Of a stretch of DNA of 64,000 nucleotides, positions 22,612 through 30,846 are shown in pieces. How positions within the stretch are numbered: position 1 is the stretch's first letter; every line of letters begins with the position of its first letter. Origin of the DNA: JAGPUQ01 sp050250395 (GTDB lineage: Bacteria > Pseudomonadota > Gammaproteobacteria > Pseudomonadales > Porticoccaceae); contig JBFWOQ010000004.1 in the NCBI GenBank assembly GCA_050250395.1, positions 62,001 to 126,000 of the forward strand, given 5' to 3'. Made by a program: the position numbers and the translations under genes. The notes below the pieces were generated by a model, which was not told where the DNA came from, did not search any database, and saw only the letters and a program-made list of their open reading frames with translations.

Positions 22612-24348
22612 GTGGAATTGCTCTCCGGCGGCGAAGCCACCATCCGCGCATTGCGCGATTCCGGCGTCAAATACCTCTGGGGTTATCCCGGCGGCGCGGC
22701 GCTCCACATCTACGATGCCCTGTTCCGGCAGGATGACGTCAAACACATCCTGATGCGCCACGAGCAGGGCGCGACCCATGCCGCCGACGGCTATGCCCGG
22801 GCGACGGGCGAAGTCGGCGCCGTGTTGGTGACCTCCGGTCCCGGCGCCACCAACGCCATCACCGGCATCGCCACTGCCTACATGGATTCGATTCCCCTGG
22901 TGGTCATCTCGGGCCAGGTGCCGCAGGAAAAAATTGGCGGTGATGCCTTCCAGGAAACCGACATGATCGGTATCTCGCGACCCATCGTGAAACACAGTTT
23001 CATGGTACGGCGCGCGGAAGACGTGGCGGAAACCATTGCCAAGGCTTTCTACATCGCGCGCAGCGGACGGCCCGGGCCGGTGGTGGTCGATATTCCCAAG
23101 GATGTCACCGACCCCAACCACAGGGTGCCCTACCTGTACCCGGACAAAATCCGCATTCGTTCCTATCAGCCGTCCACCAAGGGGCATTCCGGGCAGATTC
23201 GCCGCGCGGTGAAGGTGTTGCTCGAAGCCAGGCGGCCGGTCATCTATGCGGGGGGCGGGGTGATTCTGGGCAATGCCGCGGACCAGCTTACGCGGCTCGC
23301 GCGACTGCTCGATTTTCCGGTCACCAACACCCTGATGGGACTTGGCGGTTACCCCGGCAGCGACCGCCAGTTCGTTGGCATGCTCGGTATGCACGGTACC
23401 TTCGAGGCCAATACGGCGATGCATCACGCGGACGTGATTCTGGCGGTCGGCGTGCGCTTCGACGACCGGGTCACCAATACGCCGGACCGCTTCTGCCCGG
23501 GGGCGCAGATCATTCATATCGACGTCGATCCCTCGTCGATTTCGAAAAACGTACCCGCGGATATCCCCATCGTCGGCGCCTGCGACGCGGTGCTGGACGA
23601 GATGATCGAGCAGATCGACGCTGCCGGCGCGCGTCCGGACGCCGCGGCGCTGGCCGAATGGTGGCAGCAGATCGACGAGTGGCGACGGCGTCACGGGCTC
23701 TACACCGCGCCGCGCCACGAACCCAGCGTCGGCTCCCTGATCAAGCCCCAGGATGCGGTGCGGGCGCTCTACAAGGTCACCGCAGGCAAGGCCTACATCA
23801 CGTCCGATGTCGGGCAGCACCAGATGTTCGCGGCGCAGTATTACCTCTTCGACCAGCCGCGGCAGTGGTTCAATTCCGGCGGGCTCGGCACCATGGGTTA
23901 CGGTCTGCCGGCAGCCATGGGCGTGCAGATGGCGTTCCCGGGAGCGGATGTCGCCTGCGTCACCGGCGAGGGCAGTATCCAGATGTGCATTCAGGAGCTG
24001 TCCGCCTGCACCCAGCACCAGTTGCCGGTCAAGATCATCAACCTCAACAACCAGGCGCTGGGGATGGTGAAGCAGTGGCAGGACATGCAGTACGGCAGCC
24101 GGTACTCGCAGATTCTCTACGAAGATTCGCTGCCGGATTTCGTCAAGCTGGCGGAGGCCTACGGCCATGTCGGGCTGCGCGTCGAACACATCGACGAACT
24201 CGAAGACAAGCTCCGGGAATGCTTCAGTTACAAGGACCGGGTAGTGTTCGTCGACATCCAGGTGGATCCCCACGAGCACGTCTATCCGATGCATGTGTCA
24301 CCCGGCTCCATGCGCGATCTGTGGCTCAGCAAAACGGAGCGTACCTGA
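22612..24348 (+). CDS. ilvI: acetolactate synthase large (catalytic) subunit
   Basis: This enzyme condenses pyruvate with pyruvate or 2-ketobutyrate (TPP, FAD, Mg) in branched-chain amino acid synthesis. The 578-residue protein has the TPP-activating Glu in RHEQGATHAADGYARATG, the VTSGPGATNAITGI loop, the FAD region GMHGTFEANTAM and the TPP motif GEGSIQMCIQEL...NNQALGMVKQWQ. I chose the GTG at 22612 (VELLSGGEATIRAL) because an AGAGGAAA site precedes it and the sequence upstream is unlike the family. Its stop overlaps the ilvH start (TGATG), so the two subunits are co-translated. Named ilvI by its pairing with an ilvH-type subunit; ilvB is the same family. Confidence 0.95.
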   Translation: MELLSGGEATIRALRDSGVKYLWGYPGGAALHIYDALFRQDDVKHILMRHEQGATHAADGYARATGEVGAVLVTSGPGATNAITGIATAYMDSIPLVVISGQVPQEKIGGDAFQETDMIGISRPIVKHSFMVRRAEDVAETIAKAFYIARSGRPGPVVVDIPKDVTDPNHRVPYLYPDKIRIRSYQPSTKGHSGQIRRAVKVLLEARRPVIYAGGGVILGNAADQLTRLARLLDFPVTNTLMGLGGYPGSDRQFVGMLGMHGTFEANTAMHHADVILAVGVRFDDRVTNTPDRFCPGAQIIHIDVDPSSISKNVPADIPIVGACDAVLDEMIEQIDAAGARPDAAALAEWWQQIDEWRRRHGLYTAPRHEPSVGSLIKPQDAVRALYKVTAGKAYITSDVGQHQMFAAQYYLFDQPRQWFNSGGLGTMGYGLPAAMGVQMAFPGADVACVTGEGSIQMCIQELSACTQHQLPVKIINLNNQALGMVKQWQDMQYGSRYSQILYEDSLPDFVKLAEAYGHVGLRVEHIDELEDKLRECFSYKDRVVFVDIQVDPHEHVYPMHVSPGSMRDLWLSKTERT

Positions 24349-24812
24349 TGAAACGCATTCTTTCGGTGCTGTTGGAAAACGAACCCGGAGCCCTGTCGCG
24401 CGTGGTCGGCCTGTTTTCCCAGCGCGGCTACAACATCGATTCGCTGACCGTCGCTCCGACCGAGGACGCGACCCTGTCGCGCATGACACTGACCACGCAG
24501 AGCGACGATCTCACCATCGAGAAAATCACCAAGCAGCTCCACAAGCTGATCGATGTAGTGAAGGTCACCGACCTCACCGACGGCCTTCACATCGAGCGCG
24601 AACTGATGCTCGTCAAGGTGAAGGCGAGCGGCGATGCTCGCGCCGAAGTGAAGCGCGTCGTCGATATCTTCCGGGGTNNNNNNNNNNNNNNNNNNNNNNN
24701 NNNNNNNNNNNNNNNNNNNNNNATCGAGGCGCTCGGCGAGACGGCGGTGCTGGAAGTGGTGCGCTCCGGCGTATCCGGTATCATGCGCGGCGAACGTGCG
24801 CTGCGGGCTTGA
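24348..24812 (+). CDS. ilvH: acetolactate synthase small (regulatory) subunit, with gap
   Basis: The regulatory subunit that gives valine feedback inhibition. An N-terminal ACT domain (RILSVLLENEPGALSRVVGLFSQRGYNI, residues 3-30) and the HKLIDVVKVTDLT segment are clear, and the C-terminal ALGETAVLEVVRSG-x-SGIMRGERAL fits IlvH. A run of 45 N (24678-24722) replaces part of the second domain. With that placeholder the protein is 154 residues against about 163 in relatives, so the real gap may be longer by a few codons. The frame is preserved across it. Confidence 0.92.
   Translation: MKRILSVLLENEPGALSRVVGLFSQRGYNIDSLTVAPTEDATLSRMTLTTQSDDLTIEKITKQLHKLIDVVKVTDLTDGLHIERELMLVKVKASGDARAEVKRVVDIFRGXXXXXXXXXXXXXXXIEALGETAVLEVVRSGVSGIMRGERALRA
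24678..24722. other. assembly gap (45 N) inside ilvH
   Basis: Gap of estimated length in the C-terminal domain of ilvH. Homologues have GRIIDV-type sequence in this region, and I see no repeat at the edges that would explain the break. Confidence 0.95.
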
Positions 24813-24855
24813 CAGTCACGGGACAACCAACAAACTCAGTATCGGGTGGACGACC

Positions 24856-25875
24856 ATGCAAGTGTATTACGAGAAAGATTGTGATCTCGCCGTCATCCGC
24901 GGCAAGAAAGTGGCCGTGGTGGGCTATGGCTCTCAAGGTCACGCGCACGCGCTCAACCTGCGCGATTCCGGTGTCGCCGAAGTGGTGGTAGCGCTGCGCA
25001 AGGGTTCGGCGTCCCGCGCCAAGGCCGAAGGCGCCGGCCTCAAGGTGGCCGAGGTTGCCGAGGCGGTGAAAGGTGCCGATCTGGTGATGGTGCTGGCGCC
25101 CGATGAACAGCAGAAAGCCATTTATTACAGTGAAATCGAACCCAACCTGAAGCCCGGCGCGGCGCTTGCGTTCGCCCATGGCTTCAATATCCACTTCCAG
25201 TTGATCGAGCCGCGCGCGGATCTGGATGTGATCATGATCGCCCCCAAAGGCCCCGGCCATACGGTGCGCAGCACCTATCAGGAGGGCGGCGGTGTGCCGT
25301 CGCTGATCGCCCTGTACCGGGACGCCAGCGGCCGGGCACGCGACATTGCCCTGTCCTATGCGGCCGCGATCGGTGCGGGCCGCTCCGGCATCATCGAAAC
25401 CAATTTCCGGGAAGAGACCGAGACCGACCTGTTCGGTGAACAGGCAGTACTCTGCGGCGGCGCCACGGCACTGGTCCAGGCGGGTTTCGAAACCCTGGTC
25501 GAGGCCGGCTATGCGCCCGAAATGGCCTATTTCGAGTGTCTGCACGAACTCAAGCTGATCGTCGATCTGATGTATCAGGGCGGCATCGCCGACATGCGTT
25601 ACTCGATCTCCAATACGGCGGAGTACGGGGATTATGTGAGCGGTCCGCGCATCATCACCGATGAAACCAAAAAGGAGATGAAGCGCATTCTGGACGATAT
25701 TCAAACCGGCAAATTCGCGCGCGAATTCGTGCTCGACAACCAGGCCGGGAACCCGGTACTGAAGGCGCGCCGGCGCCGTGCCCAGGAGCATCCCATCGAG
25801 GCCGTGGGCGCCAAGCTGCGCGGCATGATGCCCTGGATCGGCAAGAACAAGCTGATCGACAAGTCGAAGAACTGA
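24856..25875 (+). CDS. ilvC: ketol-acid reductoisomerase (NADP+), class I
   Basis: IlvC isomerises and reduces acetolactate or acetohydroxybutyrate. The 339-residue protein is the short class I form. It has the Rossmann motif VVGYGSQGHAHALNLRDSG, a specificity loop with RKGSASRAKAEG (Arg/Ser, fits NADPH), MIAPKGPGHTVR and the metal-binding Asp/Glu region around EETETDLFGEQ. I chose the ATG at 24856 (MQVYYEKDCDLAVI), the family start, over in-frame ATGs upstream. It lies 43 bp after ilvH, probably the same operon, and a strong terminator follows. Confidence 0.96.
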   Translation: MQVYYEKDCDLAVIRGKKVAVVGYGSQGHAHALNLRDSGVAEVVVALRKGSASRAKAEGAGLKVAEVAEAVKGADLVMVLAPDEQQKAIYYSEIEPNLKPGAALAFAHGFNIHFQLIEPRADLDVIMIAPKGPGHTVRSTYQEGGGVPSLIALYRDASGRARDIALSYAAAIGAGRSGIIETNFREETETDLFGEQAVLCGGATALVQAGFETLVEAGYAPEMAYFECLHELKLIVDLMYQGGIADMRYSISNTAEYGDYVSGPRIITDETKKEMKRILDDIQTGKFAREFVLDNQAGNPVLKARRRRAQEHPIEAVGAKLRGMMPWIGKNKLIDKSKN

Positions 25876-25916
25876 CCGGCAACGGTTGCAGGTCGCGCGC
25901 TCCTGGGCGCGGCACG

Positions 25917-25952
25917 GGGGCGGTCCGCGGTAGCTGGGGTCCGCCCCTTTTT
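25917..25952 (+). terminator. rho-independent terminator after ilvC
   Basis: GGGGCGG pairs with CCGCCCC around a 17-nt loop and is followed by TTTTTC, 41 bp after the ilvC stop. It would close the ilvI-ilvH-ilvC transcript. Confidence 0.75.
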
Positions 25953-26062
25953 CATGGTGTCTTTCACCGCGTCGCGCTCCTGCCGGTGGGGGCTTTCCTG
26001 CTACAGTGCGGCAGTATGCGCACCAAGGCGCGGCAACCGGTGACTGGCGGAGGAGACCTGGC

Positions 26063-26887
26063 GTGAGCGACCCCTTTGCGGATGACGACGAGGCCAGCGG
26101 CACGGCGACGGTGCCGCCGTTTGCCCCGTTCTCGGCCGAGGACGCCGTCGAGGGCGAGGTAGTCCGGCGCCGCGGCATCTATCTGCTGCCCAACCTGCTC
26201 ACCACCGGCGCCCTGTTCGCGGGCTTCTATGCCATTCTTTCCGCCATGAACGGGAAATACTCCACGGCAGCGGTCGCCATTTTCGTCGCCATGGTGTTTG
26301 ACGGGCTCGACGGCCGCGTCGCCCGCCTCACCAATACCCAGAGCGCGTTTGGCGTTCAGTACGATTCGCTGTCGGACATGGTGTCGTTCGGGGTGGCGCC
26401 GGCGGTAGTAGCCTATGCCTGGATGTTGAATGCGCTGGGCAAGCTGGGCTGGGCGGCCGCATTCATTTATGCATCCTGCGCCGCGTTGCGCCTGGCGCGC
26501 TTCAACGTACAGGTGGGCTCCTCCGACAAGCGCTTCTTTGTCGGACTCGCGAGCCCGGCCGCGGCCGGAGTGGTCGCCGGTGTCGTGTGGAGCGGAACCG
26601 ATCTGGTCCCTACCGGCGGCGTTGCCCTTGTCGTTGGCCTGATCACGGCGGCTGCGGGGCTGCTGATGGTCACCAATTTCCGCTATCACAGCATGAAGGG
26701 TGTCGACTTTCGCGGGCGGGTGCCTTTTATCGTGATCGTCGCGGCGGTGATTGGCGCCGCCCTGGTGGTGATCGATCCGCCCCGGGTGCTGTTGGCCGTC
26801 TTCTTCGTGTACGCGCTGTCCGGCCCCAGTCTGTGGCTGTGGCGCCGCTATCGCCGGGGCTTGGCAGCGCGGAGCGAATCTGCTTGA
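26063..26887 (+). CDS. pssA: CDP-diacylglycerol-serine O-phosphatidyltransferase
   Basis: PssA makes phosphatidylserine from CDP-diacylglycerol and serine. The 274-residue inner-membrane protein has the CDP-alcohol phosphotransferase motif, D80-x2-D83-G-x2-A-R88-x8-G97-x3-D101-x3-D105, starting in VFDGLDGRVAR, with about eight transmembrane segments. I chose the GTG at 26063 (VSDPFADDDE) because a GGAGGAG site lies 7 bp upstream; an ATG-like frame further upstream is less likely. The N-terminal 30 residues are acidic and soluble. It is the multi-spanning type common beside ilvC and leuA in Pseudomonas-like genomes. Confidence 0.93.
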   Translation: MSDPFADDDEASGTATVPPFAPFSAEDAVEGEVVRRRGIYLLPNLLTTGALFAGFYAILSAMNGKYSTAAVAIFVAMVFDGLDGRVARLTNTQSAFGVQYDSLSDMVSFGVAPAVVAYAWMLNALGKLGWAAAFIYASCAALRLARFNVQVGSSDKRFFVGLASPAAAGVVAGVVWSGTDLVPTGGVALVVGLITAAAGLLMVTNFRYHSMKGVDFRGRVPFIVIVAAVIGAALVVIDPPRVLLAVFFVYALSGPSLWLWRRYRRGLAARSESA

Positions 26888-26919
26888 ATGGCTCCAATCA
26901 CTGTGCAACGTCCCTCGCA

Positions 26920-27015
26920 ATGGCATTTCGTGCGGTTCCGTCGTTCTCCCGTTCCGGACCTTGCCGTCCGGCGGCGGCGCTGTGTGCGGTCCGACTGCTC
27001 CTGCTGCTGCCCTGA
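26920..27015 (+). CDS. leuL: leu operon leader peptide (attenuator)
   Basis: A 31-codon frame starting at ATG 26920 ends with Arg-Leu-Leu-Leu-Leu-Leu-Pro-stop; the five consecutive Leu codons (CTG CTC CTG CTG CTG) are immediately before the stop. It lies 111 bp upstream of leuA. Such a run is the hallmark of amino-acid-starvation attenuation, in which ribosome stalling at Leu codons decides between alternative hairpins. The stop codon lies in the loop of the stem GCTGCCC/GGGCAGC at 27006-27023. I see no strong Shine-Dalgarno, so the start within the frame is uncertain. Confidence 0.65.
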   Translation: MAFRAVPSFSRSGPCRPAAALCAVRLLLLLP

Positions 27016-27112
27016 GGGGCAGCCAACGTACTTTCCCGCTGTTTTTCGTTTTCATCACCCGCTGATGCGGGCCGATTCATCCTGTAGCGATCGCCGCGCT
27101 GGCGCGCGATCT
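27006..27112 (+). promoter_or_regulatory. leuA attenuator hairpins
   Basis: Three stems lie between the Leu codons and leuA: GCTGCCC/GGGCAGC (27006-27023), CCCGC/GCGGG (27058-27071) and a larger imperfect GATCG-CGC/GCG-CGATC stem (about 27087-27112) just before the leuA ribosome binding site. A T-rich tract (gtttttcgtttt) separates the first two. Which pairs compete was not computed. Confidence 0.45.
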
Positions 27113-27126
27113 GGGAGCCCAACGCC

Positions 27127-28674
27127 ATGGCCGACAACAAAGAACACTTGATCATTTTCGACACCACGTTGCGCGACGGCGAGCAAAGCCCCGGCGCAGC
27201 CATGACGCGCGAAGAGAAATTGCGCGTCGCCAAGGCGCTGGAAAAACTGCGGGTGGACGTGATCGAAGCGGGTTTCGCGACCTCGAGCCCCGGCGATTTC
27301 GCCGCCGTCAAAAGCATCGCCGATACCATCCGCGATTGCCGCGTATGCAGTCTCGCGCGCACCTTGCCGGCGGATATCGAGCGCGCCGCCGAGGCGCTCA
27401 GGGGCGCGGCGGCACCCCGCATCCACACCTTCATCGCCACCTCGCCGATTCACATGGAATACAAGCTCCAGATGACGCCGGCGCAGGTGCTCGAGCAGGC
27501 CATCGGTGCCGTCAAGATTGCGCGCAATCTGGTCGACGATGTGGAGTTTTCGCTCGAGGACGGCAGCCGCACCGAGTTCGAATTCATGTGCCGGATCATC
27601 GAGGCGGTGATTGCCGCGGGTGCCCGCACCATCAACATTCCCGACACCGTGGGTTACGGCGAGCCGGGCCAGTACGGCGCCATGATCGGCCGCGTCATCC
27701 AGAACGTGCCGAATTCCGATCAGGCGATATTCTCCGTACATTGTCACAACGATCTCGGCCTCGCGGTGGCCAATTCGCTGTCCGCCGTGCTGCACGGGGC
27801 GCGCCAGGTCGAATGCACCATCAATGGTCTCGGTGAGCGCGCCGGCAATGCGTCGCTGGAGGAAATCGTGATGGCGGTGCGCACCCGGCCCGACGTGTTT
27901 CCGGTGTCCACCCGCATCGACACCACGCAGATCGTCCCCACCTCGCGCCTGGTGTCCACGGTCACCGGATTCCCGGTGCAGCCCAACAAGGCGGTGGTGG
28001 GCGCCAACGCCTTTGCCCACGAGTCCGGTATTCACCAGGACGGCGTGCTCAAGTACCGCGAGACCTACGAGATCATGCGCGCCCAGGATGTGGGCTGGAA
28101 CACCAACCGCCTTGTGCTGGGCAAGCTTTCGGGGCGTGCAGCGTTCAGCGCGCGCCTCGAAACCCTGGGCATCACCTTCGACAACAAGGCCGATCTCAAT
28201 CGTGCGTTCGTGCGCTTCAAGGAGCTCGCCGACAAGAAGCGGGAAATCTACGACGAAGACTTGCAGGCGCTGGTGTCCGATATTCAGCTCGGCGAGACCG
28301 CCGAGCATTTCAGCCTGATCGCCATGGACGTGGCATCGCGGACCGGACGTGCTCCCCATGCCGAGCTCACCCTGCGGGTCCAGGGCAATGATCACCAGAC
28401 CGTGGCGGACGGCGACGGGCCCGTGGATGCGGTGTTCAAGGCAATCGAGAAGCTCGCCCACAGCGGTGCCAGTCTGCAACTCTATTCGGTCAATGCCATC
28501 ACTACCGGCAGCGACTCCCAGGGTGAGGTGACCGTGCGGCTGGAGAAGGGAGGGCGCATCGTCAATGGTCAGGGCGCGGATACCGATATTCTGGTGGCGA
28601 GCGCCAAGGCGTACCTGAATGCCATCAACCTGCTGGAAACGCCCGACCGCGTCCATCCCCAGCGCGGCGTGTAA
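27127..28674 (+). CDS. leuA: 2-isopropylmalate synthase
   Basis: LeuA condenses acetyl-CoA and 2-oxoisovalerate, the first committed step of leucine synthesis. The 515-residue protein has the DRE-TIM barrel start FDTTLRDGEQSPGA (residues 11-24), the HCHNDLGLAVANS metal site, and GERAGNASLEEIVMAVRTR. The C-terminal regulatory domain (residues 390-515) is present and would bind leucine. This is the LeuA1 type of about 515 residues. An upstream Leu-codon leader suggests attenuation. It is followed after 6 bp by the HolD-like gene, so they are probably co-transcribed. Confidence 0.96.
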   Translation: MADNKEHLIIFDTTLRDGEQSPGAAMTREEKLRVAKALEKLRVDVIEAGFATSSPGDFAAVKSIADTIRDCRVCSLARTLPADIERAAEALRGAAAPRIHTFIATSPIHMEYKLQMTPAQVLEQAIGAVKIARNLVDDVEFSLEDGSRTEFEFMCRIIEAVIAAGARTINIPDTVGYGEPGQYGAMIGRVIQNVPNSDQAIFSVHCHNDLGLAVANSLSAVLHGARQVECTINGLGERAGNASLEEIVMAVRTRPDVFPVSTRIDTTQIVPTSRLVSTVTGFPVQPNKAVVGANAFAHESGIHQDGVLKYRETYEIMRAQDVGWNTNRLVLGKLSGRAAFSARLETLGITFDNKADLNRAFVRFKELADKKREIYDEDLQALVSDIQLGETAEHFSLIAMDVASRTGRAPHAELTLRVQGNDHQTVADGDGPVDAVFKAIEKLAHSGASLQLYSVNAITTGSDSQGEVTVRLEKGGRIVNGQGADTDILVASAKAYLNAINLLETPDRVHPQRGV

Positions 28675-28680
28675 TCGTCG

Positions 28681-29460
28681 ATGGACGCGGCGCGACGGGA
28701 CGCGTACCTGACGGCACTGGGCGTGGTCAGATACCGGCCGCGCCCGGCGTCTGGTGAAGCCGCCACGGCATTTGCCGGAGCGGCTGTGGAACGCGCCGAA
28801 GCGTCCGAGCAACCCGCCGTCATGGCTGCGCCAAGAGCACCTGGCATACCGGCTGCGGAGTCCGCCGGTGGCACGGCGCCGGCAGAACACGGTCAAGCGC
28901 CGCTGGCGGCACTCCGGGAGCGGGCGCCGGTGGCCGTTGCCGCCGCGGGATCGCAAGCGCCGTCGCAGCCCGAAGCCGCGGGCGCCGAAACGGCCGCCGC
29001 GCTGGCATTTCGCATCGCCTGTTGGCAGCCGGTGCCGGATCTGTTGGTGTTCGATGCCTTGCCCGCTGGCGGCTGGCCCGATCGCGAGCGGACGGCGCTG
29101 TTGAGCAATATGCTGCGGGCCATCGGGCGTCTGCCGGGACCGCTGGCGGCTGCCGAAGTGATCGACTGGCCGCCGTTCGCAGGTGCCGATGCCAGTCTCG
29201 CGGGTGCGCAAGAGTCGCTCGCATTGTTCATCGCCGGACGCATGACGATGGCGCCGTTTCGCTGGCTGCTGGCGATGGGCGAACTCAGTTGGCGTTGTCT
29301 GGGAGCGGACTCTCACCGGGCGGTCGGTGACGAACTGGCGCTGGCGGACGCTGCGCGCGCTATTCTGTTACCGGGGCTTGCGGACCTGCTGGCCGCGCCC
29401 GCGCGCAAGGCCGAAACCTGGCGCGCGATCAGGCAGCTCGCCGCGGCGGCGAACCCATGA
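28681..29460 (+). CDS. HolD-like DNA polymerase III psi subunit, with long linker
   Basis: This 259-residue protein sits directly upstream of rimI, where holD lies in E. coli. The first 20 residues (MDAARRDAYLTALGVVRYRPR) resemble the chi-binding N terminus of HolD (RRDWQLQQLGITQW), and the second half (DLLVFDALPAGG, LLSNMLRAIGRLPG) resembles the HolD alpha/beta core. In between is an Ala/Pro/Gly-rich linker of about 90 residues with no fold, so it is nearly twice the E. coli length of 137. Psi links chi to the clamp-loader. Identification rests on weak similarity plus synteny; its stop overlaps the rimI start. Confidence 0.5.
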   Translation: MDAARRDAYLTALGVVRYRPRPASGEAATAFAGAAVERAEASEQPAVMAAPRAPGIPAAESAGGTAPAEHGQAPLAALRERAPVAVAAAGSQAPSQPEAAGAETAAALAFRIACWQPVPDLLVFDALPAGGWPDRERTALLSNMLRAIGRLPGPLAAAEVIDWPPFAGADASLAGAQESLALFIAGRMTMAPFRWLLAMGELSWRCLGADSHRAVGDELALADAARAILLPGLADLLAAPARKAETWRAIRQLAAAANP

Positions 29461-29936
29461 TGGGCGCCGCGTCGGAGCCGAACGTGCGGACCGCCGTCGC
29501 CGCCGATCTGGAAACCCTGTGCCGGATCGAGGCGGAGGCGGCGGTGGCACCCTGGGACCGCGCCCGTTTCGAGGACAGTCTCGCCCGGCATCGGATACTG
29601 GTATTGATCGCCCATGGCGAGTGCTGTGGATTCGCCGTATTTCGTCAGGTGCTCGACGAAGCGGAAGTGCTGAATATCGCGGTCGCTCCCGCCCATGCCC
29701 GCAAAGGGTTTGGCCGCCGCCTGTTGCGCGCCGGTCTCGATCTGCTCGCCGACCACGTGCGCGCTGTGCATCTGGAAGTGCGTGCCGGCAATGTGCCTGC
29801 CATCGCGCTGTATCGTCGCGCAGGCTTCCACCGCGTCGGGCTGCGGCGCAACTACTATCCGGCCCCCCAGGGCCGCGAAGATGCCATCCTGATGCACCTC
29901 GATCTGACTCCGGGTGGCGATGCGGGGATCGGATGA
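29457..29936 (+). CDS. rimI: ribosomal-protein-alanine N-acetyltransferase
   Basis: RimI acetylates the N-terminal Ala of ribosomal protein S18. The 159-residue GNAT protein has IAVAPAHARKGFGRRLL (acetyl-CoA-binding R/Q-x-x-G-x-G/A), LEVRAGNVPAIALYRRAGFHRVG and the R-NYYPAPQGREDAILMHLDL end that is characteristic of RimI. The ATG at 29457 overlaps the upstream stop (ATGATG; a second ATG at 29460 is possible). It lies in the leuA-holD-rimI gene string. Confidence 0.92.
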   Translation: MMGAASEPNVRTAVAADLETLCRIEAEAAVAPWDRARFEDSLARHRILVLIAHGECCGFAVFRQVLDEAEVLNIAVAPAHARKGFGRRLLRAGLDLLADHVRAVHLEVRAGNVPAIALYRRAGFHRVGLRRNYYPAPQGREDAILMHLDLTPGGDAGIG

Positions 29937-30021
29937 GCACTGCGGCTGTCGTGCCAGTGCGCAACTGTTCGGGAAATCCGACGGTCCGTAAAATGCCGGC
30001 GAGTGTCCGGACCTCGACCCG

Positions 30022-30771
30022 ATGAGCGAAACCCCGCACGCAACCCTGATTATCGACGCCCGCTACAACGGCCCCGCGGGTCGCGGTAACGGCGGTTATA
30101 TCGCGGGAGCCATGGCGGCGTTCGTATCCGGCGATGCCGAAGTGCGCATCATGGCGGGCTTTCCGGTCGCCACGCCGCTGGCGATCCGCCGCCATCCGGA
30201 TGGATCGGTCAGCTGTCATCTGGATGGGCAGGAACTTGGCCGCGCGCGTCCGCTCCGGCTGGATCTCGCTATTCCGCCGCCGCCGACCCTGAGCGCCGCG
30301 CGTGCCGCCGGCGAGCGCTTTCGGTTTTTGCACGGGAGCGATGTGCGCGGCTGCTATGTGTGCAGTCCAAGGCGCGCGCCGGGCGAAGGCTTGCGGCTGT
30401 TTTGCGGGCCGCTGCCGGACGCTGGCGAGGTTATCGTCGCGGGTGTCTGGGAACCGGGGTCCGAATTGCTGGATGCCGGTGGTCGGGTCGCGCCGGAGCA
30501 GGTCTGGGCCGCGCTGGACTGTCCCGGTGGCTATGCGATCGCGGCGCTCGCGCCGGACATCGGCGTCCAGTTGCTCGGCACCTGCGCGGCTTCATTGAAG
30601 CAGCCGCTGCGGGCCGGCGAATCCTACATTGTCAGCGGCTGGCAGCTGGCGCCGCCGGACGGACGCAAGCGTTTCATGGGCGTGGCGATTCACGGGGTGA
30701 CCGGCGAACTCATGGCCTGCGCGCGCCAGATCTGGATCGACCCGGGTGCGCGGGTGCCCGCGGTGGAGTGA
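30022..30771 (+). CDS. thioesterase-like protein (hotdog fold) with CxxC motif
   Basis: This 249-residue protein has the pattern of a double-hotdog thioesterase-like family found as hypothetical genes in actinobacteria and proteobacteria. Key segments are NGPAGRGNGGYIAGAMAAF at residues 16-34, CYVCSPRRAPGEGLRLFCGPL (C-x2-C around residue 112), VWAALDCPGGYAI and a C-terminal SGWQL...GVTGELMACARQIWI strand set. A role in acyl-CoA hydrolysis or binding is inferred from the GNGGY motif, and no catalytic residue can be named safely. The two Cys may bind metal. It is 85 bp after rimI and likely separate in function. Confidence 0.6.
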   Translation: MSETPHATLIIDARYNGPAGRGNGGYIAGAMAAFVSGDAEVRIMAGFPVATPLAIRRHPDGSVSCHLDGQELGRARPLRLDLAIPPPPTLSAARAAGERFRFLHGSDVRGCYVCSPRRAPGEGLRLFCGPLPDAGEVIVAGVWEPGSELLDAGGRVAPEQVWAALDCPGGYAIAALAPDIGVQLLGTCAASLKQPLRAGESYIVSGWQLAPPDGRKRFMGVAIHGVTGELMACARQIWIDPGARVPAVE

Positions 30772-30786
30772 CGCTTTTCAACAAGC
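30770..30786 (+). repeat. 17-bp end fragment of the 141-bp element
   Basis: GACGCTTTTCAACAAGC, identical to the right end of copy A apart from its last bases, starts at the thioesterase-like stop codon. Possibly a decayed copy, or a chance match of a short sequence. Confidence 0.45.
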
Positions 30787-30846
30787 GGTCAATGCAGTAA
30801 TGGTTCGTGCGACATTCTTTGCAACCACGGTAACGGGAGACGAACG

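Noticed and set aside
27055..29316. 753-codon minus-strand frame opposite leuA and the HolD-like gene
   Set aside because: Composition is Arg/His/Gly-rich and lacks any domain; it is the shadow of leuA.
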